From Roseofilum halophilum BLCC-M91 (GTDB lineage: Bacteria > Cyanobacteriota > Cyanobacteriia > Cyanobacteriales > Desertifilaceae), in NCBI RefSeq assembly GCF_030068445.1, contig NZ_JAQPOK010000010.1, forward strand, positions 1 through 39,758: a stretch of DNA of 39,758 nt. The letters are read 5' to 3'. The translations under genes and the position numbers were made by a program. The notes beneath the pieces are model-generated. The model was not told where the DNA came from, did no database searches, and saw nothing but the letters and a program-made list of their open reading frames with translations. How positions within the stretch are numbered: the first letter of the stretch is position 1; each line of letters starts with the position of its first letter. Shown here in pieces: positions 7,578 through 16,687 of this stretch.

Positions 7578-9812
7578 ATGAGCGAGATCCCCCCATTGAC
7601 GACACCACAAGAGAAAACCAACCATCAAGATATTGTCGGCTTTATCTGGAGTATCGCCGATAAGCTGCGCGGCCCCTACCGTCCGCCCCAATATCGTCGG
7701 GTGATGTTGCCCTTGATTGTGTTGCGTCGTTTGGATTTGGTACTTGAGCCGACTAAGCAGAAGGTGCTAGAGTCAGCAGTTAAGTTTAAGGCTATGGGTT
7801 TGGAGGGTGAGGCGTTTGAAAAGGCGATCGCTAAAGTTGCGTTGGGGGGCGATCGGACGCAGGCACTCTATAACCTCAGTGAGTTTACCTTGACGGGGTT
7901 GCTGGAGGATTCGGATGGGATTGCGAATAATCTGCGGAACTATATCAATGGGTTCTCACCACGGGCGCGGGATATTTTCGAGAAGTTTAATTTTGATCAA
8001 GAGATCGAGAAACTCGAAGAAAGTAACCGTCTTTACCTGGTGATCAAGGATTTTTGTAGTTCTGAGATCGATCTATCTCCGGCGCGGTTGTCTAACTTCG
8101 ACATGGGCAAGGTCTTTGAGGAGCTGATCAAGAAATTCAACGAGCAGGCCAATGAAGAAGCGGGGGATCATTTTACACCCCGTGAGGTGATTCGGCTGAT
8201 GGTGAATCTGGTGTTTTGTGAGGAGGCGGATATTTTCGAGCCGGGGATTTACAAGCGTATCTACGACCCGACGGCAGGAACGGGGGGGATGCTCTCGGTG
8301 GCAGAAGAGTTTATTAAGCTGCAAAATGGGGCGGCAAATTTGGCCCTCTTTGGGCAGGAATATAACCCGGAAGCCTATGCGATTTGTTGTTCTGATTTGT
8401 TGATTAAGGATGAACCGATTGAGAATGTGGTTTATGGCGATACGTTGGGGTTAAAAGATGCGAAGCCGAAGGGGAATAATTTTGTCCCCCATGATGGTCA
8501 TCTCGGCAAGCAGTTTCACTATATGTTTGCCAATCCGCCGTTTGGGGTGGAGTGGAAGCCGGAGCAGAGTTTTGTTGAGGATGAATATGATACCCAAGGG
8601 TTTAAGGGGCGTTTCGGGGCGGGGACTCCGAGGATTAATGATGGGTCGTTGTTGTTTCTTCAGCATATGATCTCGAAGATGTATGCACCGCCGGAGCAGG
8701 GGGGCGATGGGTCACGGATTGCGGTGGTGTTTAATGGGTCGCCTTTGTTTACGGGGGATGCGGGTAGTGGGGAGAGTAATATTCGCCGTTGGATCATTGA
8801 GAATGATTGGTTAGATGCGGTGGTGGCGCTGCCGGATCAGATGTTTTATAACACGGGGATTTTTACCTATGTTTGGTTGGTGACGAATAAGAAGCCAGCG
8901 CACCGCAAGGGTAAGGTACAGCTTATTGATGGGACGAAGCATTTCCAGAAGATGAAGAAGAGCCAGGGGGATAAGCGCCATGAGCTTTCTGAGGATCACA
9001 TCCGGGAATTGGTGCGGCTCTATGGGGATTTTGGGCAGGATGCGACGAGTCAGGTTTTCATTGATGGCCAATCTCAAGAGCGGATCTGCTCGAAGATTTT
9101 TGATAATCGGGCGTTTGGTTTCCTTAAAATTACGGTGGAGCGTCCGTTACGGTTGAATGTTCAGGCTTCGGCGGAGCGGATTGCTCTGCTTTGGGAGCAG
9201 TCGGCGTTTAAGAATTTGGCGACGAGCAAGAAGCGGAAAGACCTCAAGGCGCAACGGGCAGAAATTGAGGCGGGTGAGGCGCTCCAGCAGGACATTATTG
9301 CGGCGTTGGGGGGGTTGGATGGTTCGCGGTTATATCTGTCGCGGGATGAGTTTCTGCGGGATTTGGATCGGGTTTTGAAGGCGGCGGGGTTGAGTCTGAA
9401 AGCGCCGGTAAAAAAGGCGATTTTGGGGGCGTTGTCGGTGGCTGACCCGGAGGCGGAGATTTGTCGGGATAAGAAGGGACAGCCGGAGCCGGATAGTAAT
9501 TTACGGGATACGGAGATTGTGCCTTTGCCGAAGGATATTGCTCTACCGTTGCCGTTGGGGTATGGCAAGGATGCGGATGGGTCGGCGTTGGTGGATTTGG
9601 TGAGGTCGCATTGTTTGGATTATCTGGCGGCGGAGGTGTTGCCCCATGTGCCGGATGCTTGGATTGATTTTTCTAAAACAAAGGTGGGTTATGAGATTCC
9701 GTTAAATCGTCATTTTTATGTCTATGAGCCGCCGCGTCCGTTGGCTGAGATTGAGGAGGATATTAAGGGGCTGGAGTCGGAGATTATCGCGATGCTGGGA
9801 GAGGTGGTCTAA
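7578..9812 (+). CDS. hsdM: Type I restriction-modification system, DNA methyltransferase subunit
   Basis: A 744-aa N6-adenine methyltransferase. Residues about 15-150 are the helical HsdM N-terminal domain. GDHFTPREV at 197-205 is a typical type I M signature. The AdoMet-binding motif DPTAGTGG is at 230-237 and the catalytic NPPF at 319-322. The C-terminal part, from about residue 520, is longer than in the classical roughly 500-aa subunits and includes a Lys/Arg-rich coiled region (KKRKDLKAQRAEIEAGEAL) and a conserved tail (WIDFSKTKVGYEIPLNRHFY). With HsdS it methylates the recognition site and with HsdR forms the restriction complex. It is the first gene of the hsd series; the ATG follows a divergent intergenic region shared with the PIN/antitoxin pair. 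Confidence 0.95.
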   Translation: MSEIPPLTTPQEKTNHQDIVGFIWSIADKLRGPYRPPQYRRVMLPLIVLRRLDLVLEPTKQKVLESAVKFKAMGLEGEAFEKAIAKVALGGDRTQALYNLSEFTLTGLLEDSDGIANNLRNYINGFSPRARDIFEKFNFDQEIEKLEESNRLYLVIKDFCSSEIDLSPARLSNFDMGKVFEELIKKFNEQANEEAGDHFTPREVIRLMVNLVFCEEADIFEPGIYKRIYDPTAGTGGMLSVAEEFIKLQNGAANLALFGQEYNPEAYAICCSDLLIKDEPIENVVYGDTLGLKDAKPKGNNFVPHDGHLGKQFHYMFANPPFGVEWKPEQSFVEDEYDTQGFKGRFGAGTPRINDGSLLFLQHMISKMYAPPEQGGDGSRIAVVFNGSPLFTGDAGSGESNIRRWIIENDWLDAVVALPDQMFYNTGIFTYVWLVTNKKPAHRKGKVQLIDGTKHFQKMKKSQGDKRHELSEDHIRELVRLYGDFGQDATSQVFIDGQSQERICSKIFDNRAFGFLKITVERPLRLNVQASAERIALLWEQSAFKNLATSKKRKDLKAQRAEIEAGEALQQDIIAALGGLDGSRLYLSRDEFLRDLDRVLKAAGLSLKAPVKKAILGALSVADPEAEICRDKKGQPEPDSNLRDTEIVPLPKDIALPLPLGYGKDADGSALVDLVRSHCLDYLAAEVLPHVPDAWIDFSKTKVGYEIPLNRHFYVYEPPRPLAEIEEDIKGLESEIIAMLGEVV

Positions 9813-9850
9813 ACTAGGATCAAGGAAGTTCAATTTGAGGTTAAGTCATT

Positions 9851-10168
9851 ATGCAGATAACGATCAATTTGCCGGATAAGTTAACGGATGAGGTTCAAAA
9901 ACAGTGGGGCGATTTATCTCAATGGGCTTTAAGTCATCTGATTTTGGATGCGATGAAAGGGGGATTGATTACGTTTGATGAGTTTCGGGAGTCATTGAGT
10001 TTTTATTCTGAAGAGGAGCTGAATTGTTTTTTGAAGCAAAATCATATGCTCCATGATGGGGGTCTGCTCAATCTGGCGGGTAGTTGTGCGGATATTGATC
10101 TTGAGGTTGATGATGCTGGGATTTGTGACCAGCTTGATGATGATTTAGCTGGGGTTTTTGATGAGTAA
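9851..10168 (+). CDS. Small acidic protein between hsdM and hsdS, function unknown
   Basis: A 105-aa protein. The first residues (MQITINLPDKLTDEVQKQW) resemble the N-terminal strand and helix of ribbon-helix-helix or UPF0175-like antitoxins. The second half is strongly acidic (DIDLEVDDAGICDQLDDDL) and could mimic DNA or bind a basic partner. It starts 38 nt after hsdM and overlaps the hsdS start by 8-11 nt, so it is translated as part of the RM operon. No toxin partner is next to it. A role as an HsdS- or HsdM-associated regulator is inference only. Confidence 0.65.
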   Translation: MQITINLPDKLTDEVQKQWGDLSQWALSHLILDAMKGGLITFDEFRESLSFYSEEELNCFLKQNHMLHDGGLLNLAGSCADIDLEVDDAGICDQLDDDLAGVFDE

Positions 10169-11468
10169 ATATCAGGCTTACGAAAAGTATAAGGATTCTG
10201 GGATTGAGTGGTTAGGGGATATTCCTGAACATTGGAAAAGCCTAAAAATCAAACGTTTAACTTCCATAAAAAGAGGAGCTTCACCACGTCCAATCGATGA
10301 CCCAAAATATTTTGATGATGACGGTGAATATGCTTGGGTAAGAATCGCTGATGTTACAGCAAGCGATCACTATTTGGAAAAAACGACACAACGACTATCA
10401 AAACTTGGTAAAAGTTTTAGTGTTCCATTAGAAGTTGGCGATTTATTCCTTAGTATTGCTGGCTCGGTTGGTAAGCCTATGATCGCAAATATAAAATGCT
10501 GTATCCATGATGGTTTTGTTTATTTTCCCGATCTAAACATTAATCGAAAATTTATATACTATATTTTCTATAGCGGCCAACCTTATTTAGGGCTTGGTAA
10601 ATTAGGAACACAATTAAATTTAAATACAGAAACAGTTGGGGCAATAACAATTGGTTTGCCGCCACTGGAGGAGCAGGAGACGATCGCCCGATTTTTAGAT
10701 CACAAAACCAAACAAATAGACGACCTGATCGCCAAAAAAGAAGCCCTCCTCGAAAAGCTCGACGAAAAACGCACCGCCCTCATCACCCATGCCGTCACCA
10801 AAGGACTCGACCCCACCGCCCCAATGAAAGATTCTGGCATTAAGTGGCTAGGCGATATTCCAGAGCATTGGGAAATCAAAAAAGCTAAATATGTCTATTC
10901 TCAGGCTTCACGACCTATCCCAAAGTCTAGTGGTGTTGTCACAGCATACCGAGATGGACAAGTAACTTTACGTGAAAATAGGAGAGCGGATGGATATACT
11001 TTTGCAATAAAAGAAGTTGGTTATCAAGGCGTTAAAAAAGGCGATTTGGTGATTCAGTCAATGGATGCCTTTGCTGGTGCGATTGGGGTTTCTGAATCAG
11101 ATGGAAGATGTTCGCCAGAATATGTTATTTGTGAACCATTCAATCCAGAAACTTCTAACAATTACTATGCTTCTTTGCTACGTTGTATGGCTCAGAGAGA
11201 TTACATTTATGTTATTTGTCCATCAGTTAGAGAAAGAGCGCCAAGATTTAGATTTAGCACTTTTAAAGAGTTAGAAATACCAATTCCTCCATTTAAAGAG
11301 CAACTAGACATCACACAGTTTTTTATGATCTCATTAGAAGATCAATTACTTCAAGTTAAGAAAATTAAAGAAGCGATTGAAAAATTAAAAGAATATCGCA
11401 CCGCCCTGATCACCAACGCCGTCACAGGCAAAATCGATGTCCGTCATATTCCCATCCCGCAACCCTAA
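10158..11468 (+). CDS. hsdS: Type I restriction-modification system, specificity subunit
   Basis: A 436-aa protein with two target-recognition domains, each opened by the same module: GIEWLGDIPEHW at 15-26 and GIKWLGDIPEHW at 227-238. Each ends in a helical spacer (about 170-215 and 385-425) with RTALIT followed by AVT. The two TRDs (about 27-165 and 239-375) are unlike each other, so a bipartite target is expected. The TRD coding stretches are visibly AT-rich while the spacer-coding stretches are GC-rich, as expected if TRDs are exchanged by recombination. The start may be 10158 or the next ATG at 10161; both overlap the preceding ORF. Confidence 0.95.
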   Translation: MMSKYQAYEKYKDSGIEWLGDIPEHWKSLKIKRLTSIKRGASPRPIDDPKYFDDDGEYAWVRIADVTASDHYLEKTTQRLSKLGKSFSVPLEVGDLFLSIAGSVGKPMIANIKCCIHDGFVYFPDLNINRKFIYYIFYSGQPYLGLGKLGTQLNLNTETVGAITIGLPPLEEQETIARFLDHKTKQIDDLIAKKEALLEKLDEKRTALITHAVTKGLDPTAPMKDSGIKWLGDIPEHWEIKKAKYVYSQASRPIPKSSGVVTAYRDGQVTLRENRRADGYTFAIKEVGYQGVKKGDLVIQSMDAFAGAIGVSESDGRCSPEYVICEPFNPETSNNYYASLLRCMAQRDYIYVICPSVRERAPRFRFSTFKELEIPIPPFKEQLDITQFFMISLEDQLLQVKKIKEAIEKLKEYRTALITNAVTGKIDVRHIPIPQP

Positions 11469-11496
11469 CCCCTATTCCTCAACCCAACCAAACACC

Positions 11497-11730
11497 ATGC
11501 AAACCCTAAACATCTCCGACCTCCCCGAATCCCTCCAAACCCTCCTACACCAAATCGCCGAAACCGGAGAAGCGATCTCCATTACCGACGGCGATCGACC
11601 CCTCGCGATCATTTCCCCCACCACCAAACCCAAACGAGCCGCCTTTGGTTCAGCAAAAGGCACAGGAAAAATTATTGGCGATATTGTTGAACCCACATCA
11701 AATCTAGTGACATGGGATGTACTGTCATGA
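11497..11730 (+). CDS. Phd/YefM-type antitoxin
   Basis: A 77-aa protein. MQTLNISDLPESLQTLLHQIAETGEAISITDGDRPLAII is the common Phd-fold pattern (strand, helices, then a strand ending in PLAII). The C-terminal part (GSAKGTGKIIGDIVEP) is the usual toxin-binding tail. It begins 28 nt after hsdS and its TGA overlaps the toxin ATG (ATGA). The pair is inserted between hsdS and hsdR in the same orientation, which suggests co-expression with the RM genes. An upstream in-frame extension to 11437 would run into hsdS and is not favoured. Confidence 0.85.
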   Translation: MQTLNISDLPESLQTLLHQIAETGEAISITDGDRPLAIISPTTKPKRAAFGSAKGTGKIIGDIVEPTSNLVTWDVLS

Positions 11731-12116
11731 AACTATTACTAGATACCCATATCTGGTTATGGTATCGCCTTGGTAATCCACGCCTATCTTTAAACCTGCA
11801 AACAATTATCAACGATCAAACGAATGAGTTATGGCTAAGTCCCATGAGTATTTGGGAAACTTTGCTTCTGGCTGAAAAAAGTAGAATTACCCTTGCACCC
11901 ACAGCAGAACAGTGGATTCAAAATAGTCTAGAGGAACTAGATACAAAAGAAGCCCCAATTACGAATGAAATCGCGATTCTAAGCCGTCAATTAAACTTAG
12001 CCCACCAAGACCCCGGCGATCGATTCATTGCCGCAACCGCCGTTTATTACAACCTAACCCTTGCCACCGTAGATGCCAATTTAACCAATGCTTCTTGCCT
12101 ACAAACCCTGAGTTAA
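11727..12116 (+). CDS. PIN-domain toxin within the hsd operon
   Basis: A 129-aa PIN ribonuclease starting at the ATG that overlaps the antitoxin stop. Conserved acidic positions are present: LLLDTHIWLWY, SIWETLLLAEK, DPGDRFIAATAV and LATVDANL. hsdR begins 9 nt after its stop, so the toxin-antitoxin pair sits inside the RM operon. The likely effect is stabilisation of the locus, or a response when the operon is disturbed; that is inference. Confidence 0.88.
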   Translation: MKLLLDTHIWLWYRLGNPRLSLNLQTIINDQTNELWLSPMSIWETLLLAEKSRITLAPTAEQWIQNSLEELDTKEAPITNEIAILSRQLNLAHQDPGDRFIAATAVYYNLTLATVDANLTNASCLQTLS

Positions 12117-12125
12117 CGAGCCATC

Positions 12126-15100
12126 ATGCACCTTGAAAAAAACTTTGAAGACACCATCGAACAAGAATTACTCACCGACGGCGGTTATCACCAAGGCAAC
12201 CCCGAAGACTATGACCCCGACCTTGCCCTGTTCCCCCGCGAGATTATCGACTTCATCAAAAAAACCCAAGGCAAAAAATGGGAAAAATTCAGCAAAACCA
12301 GCCCCACCGATGCCGAAAAAACCCTGATCGAAAGCCTCAGTAAAGACCTCGCCAGCCGAGGAATGCTCGATGTCTTGCGGAATGGCTTCAAATGCTATGG
12401 CAAAAAATTTCAGGTCGCCTACTTCCAGCCCAACACCGGCATGAACCCCGACACCTTGGCACTCTACCAACAAAATCGCCTCACCTGTACCCGCCAAGTC
12501 AAAATTAAAACCGGACGCATCCCCGATATCATCCTGAGCGTCAATGGCTTACCCGTCGCCACCCTCGAACTTAAAAACGCCTTTACCGGAAGCTGCGCCG
12601 AAAACGCGATCCATCAATATCGCCACGACCGCGACCCCAAAGATCCCCTCTTTGTCTTCAAACAACGGTGCTTAGTTCATTTCGCCGTAGGCACAGAAGA
12701 AGTCCACATGACCACAAAACTGGCCGGAACAAGCACCTATTTTCTCCCCTTTAACCAAGGACATCACCACGGCGCAGGCAACCCCAGCAACCCCGACGGC
12801 TATAAAGTCAGCTACCTTTGGCAAGAGGTATTGACCAGAGAAAGCCTGCTCGATATCTTGGCGCGGTTCCTTCACCTCCAAACCCAAGAAATCAAAATCA
12901 CCGACGAAAACGGTGTCCGATATCAAACCAAAGAAACCCTGATTTTCCCCCGATACCATCAACTCGATGTCGTCCGTAAACTCATCACCCACACCAAAGC
13001 CAACCAAGCCGGACACAATTACCTCATCCAACATTCCGCAGGCTCCGGCAAATCCAACTCCATCGCTTGGTTAGCCCACCGCCTCGCCAACCTCCACGAC
13101 CGCGACGACCAAAAAATATTTCATAGCGTCATCGTGATCACCGATCGCACCGTACTCGATCGCCAACTCCAAAACACGATCTATCAGTTCGACCATAAAG
13201 CCGGAGTGGTGCAGAAAATCGACGAAAACACCCAACAACTCGCCAAAGCCTTGAGCGATGGCACATCGATCATCATCTCCACAATCCAGAAATTTCCCTT
13301 CATTACCCAAGCCCTCCAAACCCTAGAGAAAAAGGGCAAAACCCTCACCATCGACACCCAAGATAAACGCTTTGCCCTGATCATCGACGAAGCCCATAGC
13401 TCCCAGACGGGAGAAAGCGCCACCGAACTGCGTAAAATCCTCAATCAAGACGGCATCGAAGCGGCGATCGCCAACCAACTCCTAGACGAAGACGAGGAAG
13501 AAGACCTCAGCGAGGAAGCCAAAAAGGAACTAATCCGCGAACAACTCCAACGCACCAAACAACCCAACCTCAGTTATTTCGCCTTTACCGCCACCCCCAA
13601 ACAAAAAACCCTGCTGGTATTCGATGAACCCGGTGACAGTGGCGAATCACCCTTCCATCTCTACACCATGCGCCAGGCGATCGAGGAAGGCTATATTAAA
13701 GATGTGTTGGCAAACTATACCTGCTACGAACGCTATTACGAACTGGTGCTACTCAGCGAAGCAGATCCCGAACTCCCCCGCCGGAAAACTGCCCAGGCGA
13801 TCGCCCGTTTTGTCGAACTCCACCCCCACAACATCGCCCAAAAAGTCGAAATTATCATCGAACATTTCCGCACTCATACCCGCCACAAAATCGGAGGCAG
13901 AGCCAAAGCGATGGTTGTGACGCGATCGCGGGAACACGCCGTTAAATACAAACTCGCCTTCGATCAATACATCCAAGCCAAAGGCTATACCGATATTAAA
14001 TCCCTCGTCGCTTTTTCCGGTTCCCTAACCCTGCCTGAATTTCCCGACCAAAGCTTTACCGAAGTCAGCATGAACAAAGGCGTTAAATCCAGCGAAATCC
14101 CCGACAAATTCGAGAGCGAAGAATATCAAGTTTTACTGGTTGCCAACAAATACCAAACCGGATTCGATCAACCCTTGCTCCACACCCTGTTTGTCGATAA
14201 ACGCCTAGCCGGAGTTCAAGCCGTCCAAACCCTATCCCGCCTCAACCGTACCACCACGGGCAAAGACGATACCTTTGTGCTGGATTTCGTCAATACTCCA
14301 GAGGACATCTATAAAGCCTTTAAGCCCTATTACGAAGAAACTCCCCTCGGAGACACCGCCGATCCTCAGCAGCTCTATCAACTCAGTCATGAACTCTACG
14401 CCTGGCAACTCTTCAGCGAAGATGACGTAAGCCAATGGTGCGAAATTTGGTTCCGCCCCAAAATATCCCTCACCAGAGGCGAACACCAAAAACTCAATAG
14501 CCTTCTTGATCCAATCATTGACAGCTATCTAAACCTTGCAGAAGAAGACCAAGAACAATTTAGAAGCCAACTGATCAGCTTCCGAAACCTCTACCTATTC
14601 CTTGCTCAGATTATCCCCTACCAAGATTCTGACCTCGAAAAACTCTATGCCTATAGTCGCTTTCTGCTGAAGAAACTTCCCCGCAATGCCAGTGCCCCCA
14701 AAATTGATTTATCCGGTGACATCGAATTAAAGTTCTATCGCCTCGAAAAAATTAGTGAAGGCAAAATCGATCTCACAGAAGGTGAAGCCGAAGGATTACG
14801 CGGAGCTACCGCCGCCGGTACAGGACAAGCCGATAAAGAAGTGCCCCTATCTCAACTCATCGAGACGCTCAACAAACGGTTTGCCACAGAGTTTACCCTT
14901 GCCGATCAACTCTTTTTCGAGCAAATCACCGAAACGGCGATCGCCAAAGACTCTCTCAATCAAGCCGCCAAAGTAAATACCAAAGAAAACTTTGCCCAAG
15001 TCCTCAGTCAAAACCTGGAAGACATCTTGATTGAGCGCATGGAGGGCAACGAGCAAATCTTTATGCAGTATATGAATAATGATGAATTTAAAAAGATTGT

Positions 15101-15155
15101 CTTTCAACATCTGCTCTCTAGCATCTACGATCGCATCCATGTCCAGGAAGCATAG
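12126..15155 (+). CDS. hsdR: Type I restriction-modification system, restriction/translocase subunit
   Basis: A 1009-aa protein. The N-terminal PD-(D/E)xK nuclease is seen as PD at 133-134 and ELK at 148-150. An SF2 translocase follows: Walker A AGSGKSN at 305-311, DEAH at 421-424, motif III TAT at 488-490, and the helicase C lobe with QTGFDQPLL and a QTLSRLNRT arginine-finger motif. The C-terminal helical region (about 780-1009) would contact the HsdM2S core. All motifs are intact, so the system can plausibly cut. It shares 21 bp with the junction patch at 6604-6624. Confidence 0.96.
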   Translation: MHLEKNFEDTIEQELLTDGGYHQGNPEDYDPDLALFPREIIDFIKKTQGKKWEKFSKTSPTDAEKTLIESLSKDLASRGMLDVLRNGFKCYGKKFQVAYFQPNTGMNPDTLALYQQNRLTCTRQVKIKTGRIPDIILSVNGLPVATLELKNAFTGSCAENAIHQYRHDRDPKDPLFVFKQRCLVHFAVGTEEVHMTTKLAGTSTYFLPFNQGHHHGAGNPSNPDGYKVSYLWQEVLTRESLLDILARFLHLQTQEIKITDENGVRYQTKETLIFPRYHQLDVVRKLITHTKANQAGHNYLIQHSAGSGKSNSIAWLAHRLANLHDRDDQKIFHSVIVITDRTVLDRQLQNTIYQFDHKAGVVQKIDENTQQLAKALSDGTSIIISTIQKFPFITQALQTLEKKGKTLTIDTQDKRFALIIDEAHSSQTGESATELRKILNQDGIEAAIANQLLDEDEEEDLSEEAKKELIREQLQRTKQPNLSYFAFTATPKQKTLLVFDEPGDSGESPFHLYTMRQAIEEGYIKDVLANYTCYERYYELVLLSEADPELPRRKTAQAIARFVELHPHNIAQKVEIIIEHFRTHTRHKIGGRAKAMVVTRSREHAVKYKLAFDQYIQAKGYTDIKSLVAFSGSLTLPEFPDQSFTEVSMNKGVKSSEIPDKFESEEYQVLLVANKYQTGFDQPLLHTLFVDKRLAGVQAVQTLSRLNRTTTGKDDTFVLDFVNTPEDIYKAFKPYYEETPLGDTADPQQLYQLSHELYAWQLFSEDDVSQWCEIWFRPKISLTRGEHQKLNSLLDPIIDSYLNLAEEDQEQFRSQLISFRNLYLFLAQIIPYQDSDLEKLYAYSRFLLKKLPRNASAPKIDLSGDIELKFYRLEKISEGKIDLTEGEAEGLRGATAAGTGQADKEVPLSQLIETLNKRFATEFTLADQLFFEQITETAIAKDSLNQAAKVNTKENFAQVLSQNLEDILIERMEGNEQIFMQYMNNDEFKKIVFQHLLSSIYDRIHVQEA

Positions 15156-15250
15156 GGCTAATCTTACTCATTACTCATTACTGGGCAGCGCATAGGGCCC
15201 TAGGTGAGGCGATCGCCCAATTCCTGATTTATGGGTAATAATAGAAAAGT

Positions 15251-15265
15251 TGAGAATTGTTTTCA
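15251..15265 (+). promoter_or_regulatory. Candidate Zur-type operator
   Basis: TGAGAATTGTTTTCA is a 7-1-7 imperfect palindrome (5 of 7 positions pair) that resembles cyanobacterial Zur boxes of the TGAnAAT-n-ATTnTCA form. It ends 10 bp before the ATG at 15276 of a G3E GTPase, a family often in Zur regulons. Confidence 0.45.
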
Positions 15266-15275
15266 CAGTACCCTT

Positions 15276-16355
15276 ATGACCTCAGCAGTAACCTCTAACC
15301 CATCTGAACAACAAGATACCGCTTTACCCCCTTTACCAGTAACCATCATCACGGGGTTCCTCGGAAGTGGCAAAACCACCCTACTCAATCATATTCTTAG
15401 TAACCAACAGGGGATAAAAACGGCTGTCCTGGTGAATGAATTTGGCGAAATAGGCATTGATAATGAACTGATTATTTCCACTGATGAGGATATGGTGGAA
15501 TTGAGTAATGGTTGTATTTGCTGCACGATTAATAATGAATTAGCGGATGCAGTTTATCGGGTGTTAGAGCGCCAAAAAAATCTAGATTATTTGGTGGTCG
15601 AAACCACAGGAATTGCTGACCCTCTTCCCGTTGCGCTAACGTTTTTAGGTACGGAATTGCGCGATTTGACCCGTCTTGATTCGATTGTGACGCTGGTAGA
15701 TTCGGAGAATTTTAGCTTAGATTTGTTTAATTCCGAAGCGGCCTATAGTCAGATTGCCTATGGGGATATTATTCTGTTGAATAAGACCGATCTGGTAGAT
15801 GAAGCGGATGTGGATAGTTTGGAGGTGAAAATCCGCGATATTAAGGCGGATGCTCGGATTTTAAGAACGGTGAAAAGTCAGGTTTCGTTGCCGTTAATTT
15901 TGAGTGTGGGTTTGTTTGAGTCGGATAAATATCTTGAAGAAGAGGGCGATCATAGTCATGAACACGATCATGAGCATCACCATGAACATCACCACGCTCA
16001 CGATCATGACCATCACCATCATTCTAACCATTTGGACAATGATGGGTTTATGTCGATCTCATTTCAGAGCGATCGCCCCTTCTCGATTAAGAAGTTTCAA
16101 AAGTTTCTCGATCACCAGTTACCCCCCAATATCTTTCGCGCTAAGGGTATTCTCTGGTTTGATGAAAGTCCCATGTGCCATATCTTTCACTTGAGTGGGA
16201 AACGGTTTACCCTCGACGATCAAGAATGGAAGGGAGAACCGAAAAACCAGCTTGTGTTAATTGGTCAAGATTTGGATCGAGAATCCCTGCTCTCTCAGTT
16301 GAATAATTGTCTAACTCTCCCCTCCACCCATCGGGGTAAAGGCTTTGGGGGGTAA
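15276..16355 (+). CDS. G3E-family (COG0523) metallochaperone GTPase
   Basis: A 359-aa GTPase from the ATG at 15276 (an in-frame ATG at 15231 is also possible). Walker A GFLGSGKTT is at 27-35, the metal-binding CxCC motif as CICC at 80-83, and NKTD at 169-172. A long His/Asp/Glu-rich insert (226-252) separates the GTPase from the C-terminal CobW_C domain (from about 257). Family members deliver Zn, Co, Ni or Fe. The very His-rich loop and the Zur-like palindrome at 15251-15265 favour zinc, but this is inference. It is a distant paralogue of cobW at 35799-36839. Confidence 0.9.
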   Translation: MTSAVTSNPSEQQDTALPPLPVTIITGFLGSGKTTLLNHILSNQQGIKTAVLVNEFGEIGIDNELIISTDEDMVELSNGCICCTINNELADAVYRVLERQKNLDYLVVETTGIADPLPVALTFLGTELRDLTRLDSIVTLVDSENFSLDLFNSEAAYSQIAYGDIILLNKTDLVDEADVDSLEVKIRDIKADARILRTVKSQVSLPLILSVGLFESDKYLEEEGDHSHEHDHEHHHEHHHAHDHDHHHHSNHLDNDGFMSISFQSDRPFSIKKFQKFLDHQLPPNIFRAKGILWFDESPMCHIFHLSGKRFTLDDQEWKGEPKNQLVLIGQDLDRESLLSQLNNCLTLPSTHRGKGFGG

Positions 16356-16687
16356 GTCGTTCTGTGGGGTGCGTTTTTAATGCACCCTGCTCGCTTTGGT
16401 ACACAACAGCGAGCAAGATGCTCGCACTCCTCGCTTTCCTTTAAGTCCTTTAGGGTGCGTTTTTAATGCACCCTAGTGCCGTGACACAGCTAAAAATGTG
16501 CATTAGCGTAGGGTGGGTTAGGCGGCTAAAACCTAGACTCTGACAGCAATCTATCAATCCGCCGTAACCCACCATTTTAGGGTTGTCACGGCAGTAGTAA
16601 GGAATAAGCGAGCAAGATGCTCGCACTTCTAAAGTGAGGGAAAAGCGATTACCCATTACCTATTACCCATTACCAGCGCGTAGCGCT
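16356..16687. repeat. Intergenic block of small palindromic repeats
   Basis: No gene is seen. A 22-bp hairpin unit (GGGTGC, T-rich loop, GCACCC) occurs at 16367-16388 and 16452-16474. The palindrome GCGAGCAAGATGCTCGC occurs at 16409-16425 and 16608-16624. A longer nested hairpin lies between: TGCCGTGACA at 16477-16486 pairs with TGTCACGGCA at 16584-16593, and inside it 16512-16525 pairs with 16559-16573. Heptamer repeats and AGCGCGTAGCGCT close the block at 16652-16689, running into the 3' end of the isiC-like gene. Confidence 0.8.

Noticed and set aside
13071-13976. Minus-strand ORFs opposite hsdR
   Set aside because: They mirror the codon bias of hsdR, whose helicase motifs are continuous in the plus frame.
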